A stretch of DNA of 64,000 nt from Mucilaginibacter pedocola (GTDB taxonomy: Bacteria > Bacteroidota > Bacteroidia > Sphingobacteriales > Sphingobacteriaceae), in contig NZ_MBTF01000001.1 in NCBI RefSeq assembly GCF_002013915.1, positions 124,001 to 188,000 on the forward strand. Reading direction: 5' to 3'. Below, one piece after another: positions 8,274 to 18,317 of the stretch. The notes under the pieces are model-generated. The model was not told the DNA's origin and ran no database searches. It saw only the letters and a list, made by a program, of their open reading frames with translations. The position numbers were made by a program, and so were the translations under genes. Every line of letters starts with the position of its first letter. Positions within the stretch are counted from its first letter, which is position 1.

Positions 8274-9185
8274 TTACCCAGCCACCCTAAACTCCACGGG
8301 CGTTTTGCCGGTTTTTTGTTTGAATAGCTTGTTGAAGTATTGCGGGTACTCAAAACCCAAACCATAGGCTATTTCGCCAACCGATTTGTTGGTGCTCAGC
8401 AATATACTCTTAGCTTCTTCAATTAGGTAGTAATGGATATGGTCCTGTGTATTTTTGCCCGTTTCTTTTTTCAGCAGGTCGCTTAGGTAACTCGCGGAGA
8501 GGTTTACTTTATCGGCAAGGTATTTCACAGTAGGCAAGCCCTGTTCGGTAATGTTGTTGTGCTTAAAGTATTCAGATAGGATCTTTTCTATCTGCGTTAC
8601 AACAGCGTTATTACTGCTTTTGCGGGTGATGAATTGCCTGCCGTAAAAACGTTTGCAGTAGTTAAGCAGCAGCTCGATGTTGGATACGATGATGTCTTCG
8701 CTGTGTACGTCGATATTTTCCTGTAGTTCGGTTTCGATGTTTTGTACACAATCGGCCAAAACTGTTTTCTCTTTTTCCGACAGGTGTAATGCCTCCGATA
8801 CTTCGTAGGAGAAGAAGGTATAGTTCTTTATCTTATCGTTCAGCGATGTAGCTCTTATCAGGTCGGGGTGAAAATAAACGCCCCAACCCTCTACTGTTGC
8901 AGGAGCCTCGTTGTCTGCCTCCATTACCAGCACCTGTTGGGGAGCCAAACATATCAGGCTGCCGTTATGAAAGTCCACCGGTTTGCGGCCGTAAGAAAGA
9001 ATTTCCCTGTCGTAATTTTTGAACATGATGGAGTAAACATCGGTAGAGATGCCCGTTGGTTCTGTTACCTCGTGTCGCGCCTGCTTAAAATCGACCACGG
9101 CAATAAGCGGGTGTTTCACGGTATGTTCTAACTTGAAAAACCTGAACAGGTCGGTAACAGTATTTACGTGGATGAACTTAGACAT
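8274..9185 (-). CDS. AraC-family transcriptional regulator
   Basis: The 303-residue product has an N-terminal cupin-like sensor region at about 1-180 (HGGS-like segment VDFHNGSLICLAPQQVLVME). The C-terminal AraC DNA-binding domain lies at about 200-300: PTVKYLADKVNLSASYLSDLLKKETG forms the first helix-turn-helix, and SVGEIAYGLGFEYPQYFNKLFKQKTG the second, with the hallmark end TPVEFR. It follows an SDR gene on the same strand, 160 nt downstream. It is clearly paralogous to the AraC gene at 13010, sharing RFYxRQFITRK, LSxSYLSDxL and other blocks. It likely controls the neighbouring SDR. Confidence 0.93.
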   Translation of the reverse strand: MSKFIHVNTVTDLFRFFKLEHTVKHPLIAVVDFKQARHEVTEPTGISTDVYSIMFKNYDREILSYGRKPVDFHNGSLICLAPQQVLVMEADNEAPATVEGWGVYFHPDLIRATSLNDKIKNYTFFSYEVSEALHLSEKEKTVLADCVQNIETELQENIDVHSEDIIVSNIELLLNYCKRFYGRQFITRKSSNNAVVTQIEKILSEYFKHNNITEQGLPTVKYLADKVNLSASYLSDLLKKETGKNTQDHIHYYLIEEAKSILLSTNKSVGEIAYGLGFEYPQYFNKLFKQKTGKTPVEFRVAG

Positions 9186-9207
9186 AGATGATGTATTGGG
9201 TAGCGCA

Positions 9208-9330
9208 ATTTAACCGCAAAGTACACAAAGAATTAGCACGATGGGTAGCGCAAAGAAACGCAAAGGCTTAGATCGCGATCAAGGCTTTGCGTTTCTTTAT
9301 GTTTTTTCTCTGCGCCCTTTGTGGTTAAAT
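9208..9330. repeat. CGCAAAG-type nested inverted repeat
   Basis: The outer arms ATTTAACCGCAAAG and CTTTGTGGTTAAAT and the inner arms AAAGAAACGCAAAGGCTT and AAGGCTTTGCGTTTCTTT fold on a GATCGCGATC palindrome at 9271-9280. Related elements occur at 53965-54150 and 54256-54437. It fills the space between the SDR and AraC genes. Confidence 0.75.
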
Positions 9331-9344
9331 ATAAATCTATTTAG

Positions 9345-10157
9345 TTACAGCCCGAATTGCTTTTTCATCCCACCAATAAACGTTTCATCATCAGCTTGTT
9401 TACGTTGGGCAATAATTGCTGCTGCATCATCACCGGCGGTATAGCGTAACTGGTTAGTGCCATCGGTAGCGGCGGTGTAAATAACATTGGCTACAACATC
9501 CGGCGAAGATGCGTTTTCAAAGAATGGTGCGAAGGCGGTCGCGGTTTTGTCAACAATGTAGCTATATTCGGTTTGGCTATCATCGCTGCTAAACTCAAGC
9601 GAGTGCCCAAACTCGGTGGCAATAGCGCCGGGTTGTACGATCTTCACTTTGCCGCCAAATTGTTCTACCTCGTAGCTCAACGCTTCGGATAGGCCCTCTA
9701 CGGCAAATTTTGTCCCGTGGTATAAGGTTCCCAGCGGGAAGGTCATTTTACCACCGATAGATGATATATTGATGATGATACCGCTTTTATTGCCACGGAA
9801 GTGGGGGAGAACAGCCTTTGTAACATCCAGCAAGCCGATCACATTGGTGTCGAATTGTTTGATGATGCTTTCGCGCGAGAACGATTCCAATGTGCCATAT
9901 GCACCGTAGCCCGCATTGTTCACCAGCACATCTATCTTACCGAATTTTTTGATGCCCTCGGCTACCGCGTTTGCTATCGAGGCGAGGTCTACCACATCCA
10001 GTTTGGTAACCAGTACGTTATCCAACGCACGTAGTTCGGTATCCTTTTCGGGTGTGCGCATGGTGGCTATTACGTTCCAGCCTTTTGCCTGAAAAAGTTT
10101 TGCTGTTGCTTTACCTATACCGCTGCTTGCGCCTGTTATTAAAATAGTGTTTTTCAT
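9345..10157 (-). CDS. Short-chain dehydrogenase/reductase (SDR)
   Basis: The start is set at the ATG at 10157, which places the Rossmann motif at the extreme N-terminus (MKNTILITGASSGIGKATAK), as in classical SDRs; upstream in-frame codons look non-coding. The 270-residue enzyme has TGxxxGIG, the structural NNAG motif (DVLVNNAGYGAYG, near 77-89), the catalytic Ser in ISSIGG and the active-site YHGTK (near 151-155). It should be an NAD(P)-dependent oxidoreductase of unknown substrate. It lies between the SulP gene upstream and the AraC gene downstream, all on the minus strand. Confidence 0.9.
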   Translation of the reverse strand: MKNTILITGASSGIGKATAKLFQAKGWNVIATMRTPEKDTELRALDNVLVTKLDVVDLASIANAVAEGIKKFGKIDVLVNNAGYGAYGTLESFSRESIIKQFDTNVIGLLDVTKAVLPHFRGNKSGIIINISSIGGKMTFPLGTLYHGTKFAVEGLSEALSYEVEQFGGKVKIVQPGAIATEFGHSLEFSSDDSQTEYSYIVDKTATAFAPFFENASSPDVVANVIYTAATDGTNQLRYTAGDDAAAIIAQRKQADDETFIGGMKKQFGL

Positions 10158-10271
10158 GATCTTTATATGTTTTGTTTGATGATGTAAAGGTCTCATGAAA
10201 ACACAGGGGACTGATAACACTAATTCGGGGAGCTTGTATACTTTTTACGGATTTGTATGAACGAAGAGTCT

Positions 10272-10383
10272 TTATCTTCTTTTTTCGGTGGCAACACGGT
10301 AGGCAGGGTCTTCCATTATGTTTACGTCGATCACCTCTTCTGCATTCTTTAGCAGGAGCCTGCAATCCTCACTTAAATGTTTT
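10272..10383 (-). other. Out-of-frame C-terminal remainder of the SulP STAS domain
   Basis: On the minus strand the SulP frame ends early after KKLHLKTFK. If one A is removed from the AAAA run at 10380-10383, the frame continues as HLSEDCRLLLKNAEEVID for a total of 35 codons and stops at TAA (10272-10274). The restored end HLSxDCRxLL is what STAS domains of SulP transporters normally carry. This indicates a one-base frameshift or a base-call error. Confidence 0.8.
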
Positions 10384-11814
10384 GAGATGTAATTTCTTTC
10401 CCGCTTGTTTATAGCGTTCGGTGAGTTTATTCAGGGCTTCAATGCCCGACATATCCGCCACGCGGCTATCCCTGAAATCGATAATAACTTCTTCCGGGTC
10501 GTTGGCAACATCAAATTTTTCGGTAAAAGCTGTTACCGAACCAAAGAACAAAGACCCATATATCTCGTAATGCTTTGTGCCGCTGCCATCGATATATTTC
10601 TTAGCGCGGATGCGTTTAGCACTTTCCCAGGCAAAAACAAGGGCTGATATGATAACGCCGATCAATACCGCGAGGGCAAGATTATGTAATACGATAGTGA
10701 TTATGGCTACCAATATGCCAACAAATACATCCTGCTTGGGCATCTTATTAAATATCTTAAAACTCACCCATTCAAAAGTGCCGAATGCTACCATGATCAT
10801 TACGCCCGTTAAAGCCGCCATAGGTAATTTGCCTATTACCGGTGCACCAAAAAGTACGATGAGGAGAATGGTAAGCGAAGCAACGATACCCGAAAGCCGC
10901 GCACGTGCACCGGCCGATAAATTTACCAGCGTTTGCGCTATCATGGGGCAGCCACCCATGCCAAAGAAAAAGCCGTTGAGTATGTTGGCGATGCCCTGTG
11001 CAATGCTTTCGCGGTTGCCGTTGCCGCGGGTGGCCGTCATCTCGTCGACAAGGTTCAGCGTGAGCAGTCCCTCGGTTAAGCCTACGCCCGCCATAATTAG
11101 CGCATAAGGGAATACTACCTGCAATGTTTGTAGCGTAAAAGGTATCGCCGGTATATGAAAAGGAGGGAAGCCGCCGCTTACTGATGCTATATCGCTTACG
11201 GTTTTGGTAGGTATGCCGAAGCCGAGTACCACCGCGAACACCACTATAATGGCCACAAGGGATGGAGGTATGGCTTTGGTAAGTTTGGGTAACAATATCA
11301 CAATAGCTATGGTTAAGGCCACAAGCCCGCCCATAATTAACAAAGGTGTGCCGCTTAGCCATTCTTCGTGACCGTTTATGGTAGTTTTAAATTGCTCCAG
11401 TTGCGCCATGAAGATGATCACCGCCAAGCCGTTCACAAAGCCATACATTACAGGCTGCGGTACCAGCCGTATAAGTTTCCCCAGCTTAAAAACACCGACC
11501 AGTATTTGCAGTATTCCTGCTAATGCCACGGCTGCAAAAACGTATTCGATACCGTGCGACTTCATCAGCGCAATAAGTACAACTACGGTTGCGCCCGCCC
11601 CGCCTGATATAAGTCCCGGCCTGCCACCCAGCACTGCTGTAATCAGCCCCATAATGAAAGCGGCATACAGCCCTGCAAGGGGCGGAAAACCCGCCAGTAT
11701 AGCGAAGGATAATGATTCGGGCATCATGGTCATGGCTACGGTTAGGCCGGCCAGTATTTCGGTTCTATAGTTTATCTTTTTAGAAAAGTCGAATAAATTA
11801 AAAGAAGCCTTCAT
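10369..11814 (-). CDS. SulP-family anion transporter, C-terminus frameshifted
   Basis: The 481-residue inner-membrane permease has the SulP signature near its start (AGLTVAMTMMPESLSFAILAG) and about ten to twelve hydrophobic segments up to residue 400. The Gly-rich core FFFGMGGCPMIAQTLVN is also present. A cytoplasmic STAS domain begins near 415 (HYEIYGSLFFGSV; DFRDSRVADMSGIEAL). Members exchange sulfate, bicarbonate or other anions. The STAS domain is cut short by an extra A at 10380-10383; the intended protein is about 513 residues. It starts divergently from the SDR gene at 12093 and precedes the SDR gene at 9345-10157 on its own strand. Confidence 0.9.
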   Translation of the reverse strand: MKASFNLFDFSKKINYRTEILAGLTVAMTMMPESLSFAILAGFPPLAGLYAAFIMGLITAVLGGRPGLISGGAGATVVVLIALMKSHGIEYVFAAVALAGILQILVGVFKLGKLIRLVPQPVMYGFVNGLAVIIFMAQLEQFKTTINGHEEWLSGTPLLIMGGLVALTIAIVILLPKLTKAIPPSLVAIIVVFAVVLGFGIPTKTVSDIASVSGGFPPFHIPAIPFTLQTLQVVFPYALIMAGVGLTEGLLTLNLVDEMTATRGNGNRESIAQGIANILNGFFFGMGGCPMIAQTLVNLSAGARARLSGIVASLTILLIVLFGAPVIGKLPMAALTGVMIMVAFGTFEWVSFKIFNKMPKQDVFVGILVAIITIVLHNLALAVLIGVIISALVFAWESAKRIRAKKYIDGSGTKHYEIYGSLFFGSVTAFTEKFDVANDPEEVIIDFRDSRVADMSGIEALNKLTERYKQAGKKLHLKTFK

Positions 11815-12092
11815 GTAATGAGGGTTTTATATAGCAAAGAAGTTGGTGAAATAAATAGAAATGCCCCGCGGTGTTGCAGAGTTATTGAAATGATGACGTT
11901 GGCCCTAACTCAGGGTGGTGTAAGGGGCGACGATGAAACCTTATTTTTCATTATTGCAAAGGTATAAAAATAGCCGATAGCCAATCGGGCCAAGCTTTCC
12001 TCATTTTGGCTACATCCTCCCTCATTTAGGTTATTATTAGCAGGCCGGTTGGCGCGACCTTTGCCTTATCATTAATTGAAAAACAAAACATC
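11815..12092. promoter_or_regulatory. Divergent intergenic region between SulP and SDR genes
   Basis: This 278-bp spacer must hold the promoters for the two divergent blocks. A GACCTTTG sequence at 12056-12063, a partial match to TAnnTTTG, lies 29 nt before the SDR start. I see no convincing -7 element for the SulP side and no strong palindrome. Confidence 0.4.
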
Positions 12093-12938
12093 ATGAGTAC
12101 ACAAAATTCAGAACCTAAAGTTTGGTTCATAACAGGCGCCTCGCGTGGTTTTGGCCGCGTATGGGCCGAGGCCGCGTTGGAGCGTGGCGATAAAGTAGCA
12201 GTAACCGCTCGCAGATTGGATAGCATTGCAGCCCTGCAAGAACAATACCCCGACACTGCCTTAACCTTAGAGTTGGATGTAACCAATACCGAACAGGTAA
12301 AGGCAGCAGTAGCGCAGGCACATGCCCACTTCGGTAAGCTGGATATAGTATTAAATAACGCCGGCTATTCGCTTGTGGGTACCATTGAAGAAGCAAGTGC
12401 CGACGATGTGAAGGCTATGTACGATACCAATATCTTCGGTCCGTTGGCAGTGATACAGGCGGCTTTGCCTTTACTGCGCGAGCAGGGTTATGGGCATATT
12501 ATGGGTACATCCAGCAATTTGGGGCATGTTACTCTGCCGGTTATTGGTTATTATGCATCATCGAAATGGGCGTTCGAGGCCATACACGAGAGCCTGGCCG
12601 AAGAAGTGAAACAATTCGGTATAAAGGTTACCATTATTGAGCCGGGTGCTTATGCTACAGAGTTCGGTAGCCAGAATTCCTTAAAATTTGCGCCCGGGAT
12701 GGATATTTATACCGATTACAAGAACCAATTCTTCGATAACCTGAAGAACCTGGAAAGGGGCGACCCTAAAGCCACGCCGCCCGCATTGTTCAATGTGGTA
12801 GATGCCGAAAACCCGCCGTTGCGCTTTAACCTTGGCGCGCATAACCTCGACTGGACACGCGGCGCTTACCAGGCACGCATGGCCGAGTGGGAGGCCTGGC
12901 AGGAGAATGCCATATCTGCCCAGGGCAACGCAAAGTAA
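12093..12938 (+). CDS. Short-chain dehydrogenase/reductase (SDR)
   Basis: The 281-residue classical SDR has the cofactor motif TGASRGFGR near residues 15-23, LNNAGYS near 90-96, the catalytic Ser in GTSSNLG and the active site YYASSKWAF. This variant (RGFGR, YASSK) is typical of the 17-beta-hydroxysteroid-like group of bacterial SDRs; the substrate is unknown. An AraC regulator gene begins 71 nt downstream on the same strand. The pair mirrors the SDR/AraC pair on the minus strand at 8274-10157, although the two SDRs are only distantly similar. Confidence 0.9.
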   Translation: MSTQNSEPKVWFITGASRGFGRVWAEAALERGDKVAVTARRLDSIAALQEQYPDTALTLELDVTNTEQVKAAVAQAHAHFGKLDIVLNNAGYSLVGTIEEASADDVKAMYDTNIFGPLAVIQAALPLLREQGYGHIMGTSSNLGHVTLPVIGYYASSKWAFEAIHESLAEEVKQFGIKVTIIEPGAYATEFGSQNSLKFAPGMDIYTDYKNQFFDNLKNLERGDPKATPPALFNVVDAENPPLRFNLGAHNLDWTRGAYQARMAEWEAWQENAISAQGNAK

Positions 12939-13009
12939 TTTATTGGTAAAGAAGTGTATGATAGCCGCCGGAGCAAGACTCCGACGGCTATCTTTGAGTT
13001 TTAAGCGTT

Positions 13010-13927
13010 ATGAAGAAAGAAGATATTCCGTATAAATTCGGCTCTTTATCCGATGCGTACCGCATTATGGGCATGGGTAAACCGAAGCATCCACTTATCG
13101 GGCTAATAAACGGGGCGCACGCACATCCCGAGATGAACGGCTTTCCGCAGAACCATGTGCTTAGCTTTTACAAGATATCTTACAAACCCAAGCAGGTGGC
13201 AAAGCTGCGCTACGGACAAAGCTATTACGATTTTGAAGAAGGAGGGTTACTGTTCGCCGCCCCAGGCCAGATCATCGGCAACTATGGGAACGAAACCATG
13301 ATATGTTCAGAACATACCATGCTCATTCACCCCGACTTCTTTTTAGGTTATCCGCTTGCAAAAGCTATCAAGCAATACGGCTTCTTTTCATACTCTGCCA
13401 ACGAGGCGTTGCACCTATCGGAAGAAGAAAAGGATATCATTCTTTCGATATTTAAAATGATAGGCGCCGAACTGGATAGCCGTATAGACGATTTTAGCCA
13501 GGATGTGGTCGTAGCGCAAATAGAACTGCTGCTCAATTACGCCAACCGTTTTTATAACCGCCAGTTTATCACCCGTAAACCGGCCAGCCATCAATTGTTG
13601 CAACAGCTTGATGAGGTGCTGGAAGCTTATTTTGGCAACCGCGAAACATTAAACCATGGTATACCCACCGTGCATTATCTTGCCGAAAAACTGAACTTAT
13701 CGCCAAGCTATTTAAGCGATATGTTGCGCTCGCTAACGGGGCAAAATGCGCAACAGCATATCCACAACAAACTGATTGAAAAAGCGAAGGAGCAACTATC
13801 TACCACCGCGCTCTCGGTAAGCGAAGTTGCCTATGCACTGGGCTTTGAACATCCCCAATCATTCAGCAAGTTGTTCAAAGCCAAAACAGAATTATCGCCG
13901 CTGGAGTTCAGGAAGAGTTTTAATTGA
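13010..13927 (+). CDS. AraC-family transcriptional regulator
   Basis: The 305-residue product has a sensor region at about 1-190 and an AraC DNA-binding domain at about 205-305. The helix-turn-helix segments are YLAEKLNLSPSYLSDMLRSL and VSEVAYALGFEHPQSFSKLF, with the closing PLEFRK. Blocks such as ALHLSEEEK, QIELLLNYANRFYNRQFITR and IPTVHYLAEKLNLS match the AraC protein at 8274 closely enough to make them paralogues. It sits directly after an SDR gene, as does its paralogue, so local control of that SDR is likely. The gene for a hybrid sensor kinase starts 89 nt downstream. Confidence 0.93.
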   Translation: MKKEDIPYKFGSLSDAYRIMGMGKPKHPLIGLINGAHAHPEMNGFPQNHVLSFYKISYKPKQVAKLRYGQSYYDFEEGGLLFAAPGQIIGNYGNETMICSEHTMLIHPDFFLGYPLAKAIKQYGFFSYSANEALHLSEEEKDIILSIFKMIGAELDSRIDDFSQDVVVAQIELLLNYANRFYNRQFITRKPASHQLLQQLDEVLEAYFGNRETLNHGIPTVHYLAEKLNLSPSYLSDMLRSLTGQNAQQHIHNKLIEKAKEQLSTTALSVSEVAYALGFEHPQSFSKLFKAKTELSPLEFRKSFN

Positions 13928-14016
13928 GGAAGAGAGTCTTTGAGTAAGCAGGCACTGTTCAGCCGGCAAACTTTTATGCGTGTTTTGCGTATAACGTACA
14001 TCACCCGCCCATTTAG

Positions 14017-17000
14017 ATGTACTTTAAGCAATTTTGTGCCCTTATTACCATTTTAGTGCTCGGCTTACCCTTTAAAGCAGGCGCTCAAAGCATAGGTCAG
14101 CAAATTACCCCGGTTTACAGTTCTAACCGCATCTCGCAAAACAGTATACAATGTATTTACCAGGACAAATACGGCTTTATGTGGTTCGGTACACAGGATG
14201 GACTAAACAAGTACGATGGTTATAAATTCACGGCCTACAAACATAGCGCCAACGAAGGGCACAGTTTGCCTGCTAATAACACGCTATCGGTGTGTGGCGA
14301 TAATGATGACAATATTTGGGTTGCCACTCGCATTGGAGGCCTTAGCAGATATGATCGTAAAAACGACTGGTTTAAAGTTTACAAACATAACCCTGCCGAC
14401 GGATCATCTATTAGTAACAACGATGTTAATTACGTATATACCGATAGGCATGGTAACCTATGGGCAGGCACAGCCAATGGGCTTAATCTGTTCAATAAAA
14501 AAACAAACACCTTCAGGCACTATTTTCATGACGATAACAAGGCGAGCAGTTTAAGCAGTTCGTTCATTTATGTGGTTTTTGAAGATAGCCATAATAACCT
14601 ATGGGTCGGTACTGATGATGGGCTGAACCTGTTTAATGCACAGACCGGTAACTTCAGAAGGTTTAAGAACAGCGCTATCGATAAAAACAGCATTAGCGAT
14701 GATGTAGTAAGCACTATTGCCGAGGATCACAAGGGCAACCTTTGGTTTGGTACCAATAAAGGGCTTAATTTATTTAACCCGGGCGACTCTACCTTTACAG
14801 TTTACGCCAATGAGAGCGACCGGTATACCTTAACAGGCAATAATCCTATTTATACCCTGGCGCCCGGTGCAGATGGCAAAATGTGGGTGGGCACTAATAC
14901 AACATTGCAGTTATTTGATGTTGTTAAACGCACGTTCATACACATTAATCAATTTGCAGGCGAAAATAATAACATGCCTAATGATGGTGTGTACTCGGTG
15001 TTTTTAGATAATAAAGCAACGCTTTGGATAGGTACCTCCAGCGAGGGCCTGCTGAAGTATGATAAAAGCCTGAATATTTTCCCATCGTACAAGTCGTCGG
15101 TTACCCGCAGCCCATCTGCAAAAAATATTATAAGGGGTATAGCGCCCGATAAGAAAAACAACCTTTATCTGGCCACTGATGCCGGGATGGACTATTTTAA
15201 CCGGGCCACCGAGAGTTACACGCATTATGGCCATGTTGCAGGTGATAAAAACTCCATCTCTACAAATTACACATCAACCATACTTATAAACAGGGCAAAT
15301 ACCGAAGTTTGGATAGGTACTTACAGTGTTGGCTTAGATCGTTTCGATATTAAGACAAGAACGTTTAAGCATTATAACAAGGGGCCTAATCCATTCGATC
15401 TGAACAGCAATTCGGTTTATGCGTTGATGGAGGACAACACCGGCAAAATATGGATAGGCACCGACCTTGGCGGCGTTAACGTTTTCGACCCCAAAACAGG
15501 CGTTTTCCAAAAGATAGGTTTTGATGCCGGGCAAAAAAACTCAATAGGCGACCAGTCGGTACAAGCTCTTTGGCAAGATAAAAAAGGGGAGGTTTGGATA
15601 GGAGGGTACTCTAACGGCGTATCTGTTTACAACCCGGTAACCCGAAAGTTTTGGCATATCAATACCAAAAACAGTAAGTTGAATAGCGATGTTATAAGCT
15701 GTTTTTATGAAGATGGTAAGGGCCACATGTGGATAGGCACTATGGAGGGTGGCCTTAACTGTTACAATTACAAAACTGGCACGGTAAGTAATTATACCGA
15801 AACCAATGGGTCCGACGATAATACTGTAAATTTTATAACCGGCGATACCCGCGGTTATTTGTGGTTAACCACTTTAAAAGGGGTCACAAGGTTTGATGCA
15901 GCAAATAAACGCTACCTGCACTTTAACGAATATAATGGCTTGAATAGCCTCGAGTTTAACTTAGGTAGCGGCGCACGCCTGCCAACCGGCGAAATTGCAG
16001 CCGGAAGTATAAACGGCTTTAATGTGATACGCCCCCACGCGTTGGGGTTCAATGCGCATAAGCCCAGGGTGGTGATAAGCGGTTTCGAGTTGTTTAACAA
16101 GCCGCCTGATATACGCGATGCAGGCTCGCCACTGAGACAGAATATTTTAACCGCAAAAGAAATTACCCTCAGGCATGCACAATCGGTTTTTACCATCGGG
16201 TTTTCGGCGCTTGATTTTACCGTACCGCAACAAAATTCATATGCCTACAAATTAGAGGGTTTTGATCCCGAATGGCGTTTTGTGAACAGCCAGCGCACGG
16301 CCACCTACACTAACCTGGATCCCGGAACTTACACCTTTTTTGTAAAGGCCGCCAATAATGATGGCGTTTGGAACGACAAGCCAAGCGCGCTAACCATAAC
16401 AATATTGCCGCCTTTTTACATGACGTGGTGGTTCAGAACTGCAACTGTAATTACGCTTTTAGCAATTATTTATATTTTATACCTGTTACGCTTCAATTTC
16501 TTCAGAAAGCAAAAGTTGCAGTTGGAGGCACAGGTGACAGAGCGTACCGGGCAAATAAGCAGGCAAGCGCAAAGCCTTAAAGACCTTAACCTCGAACTAC
16601 AGATACAGGCCGGAGAACTGCAAGCACAGTCGGAAGAAATGCAGGCGCAATCTGAAGAATTGTATAAGCAGAAAGAACAGGAACAACAGGCCAGGATGGA
16701 GGCCGACAAGGCCAATATGGCAAAGAGCACCTTTTTGGCCACCATGAGCCACGAGATACGCACCCCTATGAACGGCGTATTAGGGATGGCATCGCTTATG
16801 GCCGATACACCATTAAATGCCGAACAACGGGAGTACAATGATGCCATATTAACCAGCGGCGAAGCCTTACTTACCGTAATAAACGATATACTTGATTTCT
16901 CTAAAATAGAATCAGGCAATTTCGGCCTCGATATACATGATTTTGAACTACGTAAATGCGTTGAACAGGTATTTGAGTTGTTTACCGGCAAAACAGCAAA

Positions 17001-18249
17001 AGCCGGCGTTGAACTGGTTTGTGATATTGCCGAAGACATCCCCGCCCATATTTTTAGTGATAGCCATAGGTTAAGGCAGGTGCTAATAAACCTTGTGGGG
17101 AATGCTGTTAAGTTTACGCACAAGGGCGAAGTTTTTGTTGGTGTAAGGGTGATAGACCACCAGGGTGCCGACTATCGCCTTAAGTTCACTGTTAAGGATA
17201 CCGGCATTGGCATAGCCGAAGATCATATCCCGCATTTGTTTAAGCCTTTTCACCAGATCGATTCTTCGGTTACGCGTAAATATGGCGGTAGCGGACTGGG
17301 TTTGGTAATTAGCGACAGGCTTATCAAGTTAATGGGCGGTAATATTACTGTGGAAAGCCTGCCGGGGCGGGGTAGTACCTTTAGTTTTGATATATACTGC
17401 AGAGAGGCCGCAGATGCCGTGCTCTCGGATAGGGGCGACTCGAATGCATGTATCGGGAAGCGTGTATTGGTAGTTGACGACAATGGCACCAATTTGCGCA
17501 TACTAAAGGCCCAGTTAGAAAAACTGAAAATGGTTGTTATTCCAATGCCTTCGGCCAGCGAAGCATTAGCGGTTTTAAAAGGTGATACCAATATCGACCT
17601 GGTAATTACCGACAGGCAAATGCCCGATATGGATGGAATTGCCTTCAGCACACAGGTGCGTGCATTACAGGTAAAAGTACCCATCATACTGTTAAGCTCG
17701 GTAGGTAACGAACATGGGAAGCAACACCCCGGTTTGTTCAACGCGGTACTTACTAAACCCGTTAAACGACAATTGCTTTATGATACGGTTGTTGCCGAAG
17801 TTGGGAAGCAGCGCCCCGCAGTTGCAGGGGCTAAAACATCGGTTCTAACAGAACAGTTCGGTCGCGATCTTCCGTTCAGGATGCTGATAGCAGAAGATAA
17901 CTTGATGAACCAGAAGCTGATCATCAGGATACTGAACAAACTCGGCTATCAGCCTGATCTGGCCAACGACGGCCTGGAAGTGCTGGATATGATGAGCAAG
18001 AAGTATTATGATATTGTTTTAATGGATATACAGATGCCTAACATGGATGGCCTGGAGGCTACCCGCATGCTGCGCAAACGTTTCGGACAGAGAACCAAGA
18101 TCGTAGCTGTAACGGCCAATGCCCTCAGCGAAGACAAAGATAATTGCTTTGAAGCCGGTATGGATGCTTATCTATCTAAGCCCGTAAACCTGGACTTGCT
18201 AATGCAAACTCTCCGGGAAATGTACCATAAATTGCATGGCGTAAGCTGA
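14017..18249 (+). CDS. Hybrid two-component sensor kinase with two-component propeller and two receiver domains
   Basis: This 1,410-residue inner-membrane sensor has a signal peptide to about residue 24 (FKAGAQS). A periplasmic beta-propeller made of repeated WxGT and GLxxYD blades covers about 35-680, followed by a Y_Y_Y domain at about 725-795 and a membrane helix near 803-825. A Gln/Glu-rich coiled coil (about 830-895) leads to the HisKA domain with phospho-acceptor His near 912 in [11 protein letters not shown]. The HATPase domain contains KYGGSGLGL. Two receiver domains follow, with phosphorylatable Asp in [10 protein letters not shown] and [10 protein letters not shown]. Classical Bacteroidota hybrid systems end in an AraC helix-turn-helix; this one does not, so output must go through another protein. 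Confidence 0.93.
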   Translation: MYFKQFCALITILVLGLPFKAGAQSIGQQITPVYSSNRISQNSIQCIYQDKYGFMWFGTQDGLNKYDGYKFTAYKHSANEGHSLPANNTLSVCGDNDDNIWVATRIGGLSRYDRKNDWFKVYKHNPADGSSISNNDVNYVYTDRHGNLWAGTANGLNLFNKKTNTFRHYFHDDNKASSLSSSFIYVVFEDSHNNLWVGTDDGLNLFNAQTGNFRRFKNSAIDKNSISDDVVSTIAEDHKGNLWFGTNKGLNLFNPGDSTFTVYANESDRYTLTGNNPIYTLAPGADGKMWVGTNTTLQLFDVVKRTFIHINQFAGENNNMPNDGVYSVFLDNKATLWIGTSSEGLLKYDKSLNIFPSYKSSVTRSPSAKNIIRGIAPDKKNNLYLATDAGMDYFNRATESYTHYGHVAGDKNSISTNYTSTILINRANTEVWIGTYSVGLDRFDIKTRTFKHYNKGPNPFDLNSNSVYALMEDNTGKIWIGTDLGGVNVFDPKTGVFQKIGFDAGQKNSIGDQSVQALWQDKKGEVWIGGYSNGVSVYNPVTRKFWHINTKNSKLNSDVISCFYEDGKGHMWIGTMEGGLNCYNYKTGTVSNYTETNGSDDNTVNFITGDTRGYLWLTTLKGVTRFDAANKRYLHFNEYNGLNSLEFNLGSGARLPTGEIAAGSINGFNVIRPHALGFNAHKPRVVISGFELFNKPPDIRDAGSPLRQNILTAKEITLRHAQSVFTIGFSALDFTVPQQNSYAYKLEGFDPEWRFVNSQRTATYTNLDPGTYTFFVKAANNDGVWNDKPSALTITILPPFYMTWWFRTATVITLLAIIYILYLLRFNFFRKQKLQLEAQVTERTGQISRQAQSLKDLNLELQIQAGELQAQSEEMQAQSEELYKQKEQEQQARMEADKANMAKSTFLATMSHEIRTPMNGVLGMASLMADTPLNAEQREYNDAILTSGEALLTVINDILDFSKIESGNFGLDIHDFELRKCVEQVFELFTGKTAKAGVELVCDIAEDIPAHIFSDSHRLRQVLINLVGNAVKFTHKGEVFVGVRVIDHQGADYRLKFTVKDTGIGIAEDHIPHLFKPFHQIDSSVTRKYGGSGLGLVISDRLIKLMGGNITVESLPGRGSTFSFDIYCREAADAVLSDRGDSNACIGKRVLVVDDNGTNLRILKAQLEKLKMVVIPMPSASEALAVLKGDTNIDLVITDRQMPDMDGIAFSTQVRALQVKVPIILLSSVGNEHGKQHPGLFNAVLTKPVKRQLLYDTVVAEVGKQRPAVAGAKTSVLTEQFGRDLPFRMLIAEDNLMNQKLIIRILNKLGYQPDLANDGLEVLDMMSKKYYDIVLMDIQMPNMDGLEATRMLRKRFGQRTKIVAVTANALSEDKDNCFEAGMDAYLSKPVNLDLLMQTLREMYHKLHGVS

Positions 18250-18273
18250 GGAAAGCCATAAGTTATGCAAAAC

Positions 18274-18303
18274 AAAAAAGGCAGCATGATCGCTACCTTT
18301 TTT
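18274..18303. terminator. Bidirectional terminator
   Basis: AAAAAAGGCAGC and GCTACCTTTTTT pair at eleven of twelve positions around a short loop, with A and T tracts at the ends. It separates the converging hybrid kinase and SDR genes. Confidence 0.85.
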
Positions 18304-18317
18304 GTTAACATTATGTT

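Noticed and set aside
8120..8365. 81-codon minus-strand frame before the DUF4198-like gene
   Set aside because: It spans the repeat element and the 3' end of the AraC gene in another frame and has no recognisable sequence.
10111..10365. 84-codon minus-strand frame between SulP and the SDR gene
   Set aside because: Its sequence is an off-frame reading of the SulP C-terminus and SDR start; the meaningful frame there is the restored STAS ending.
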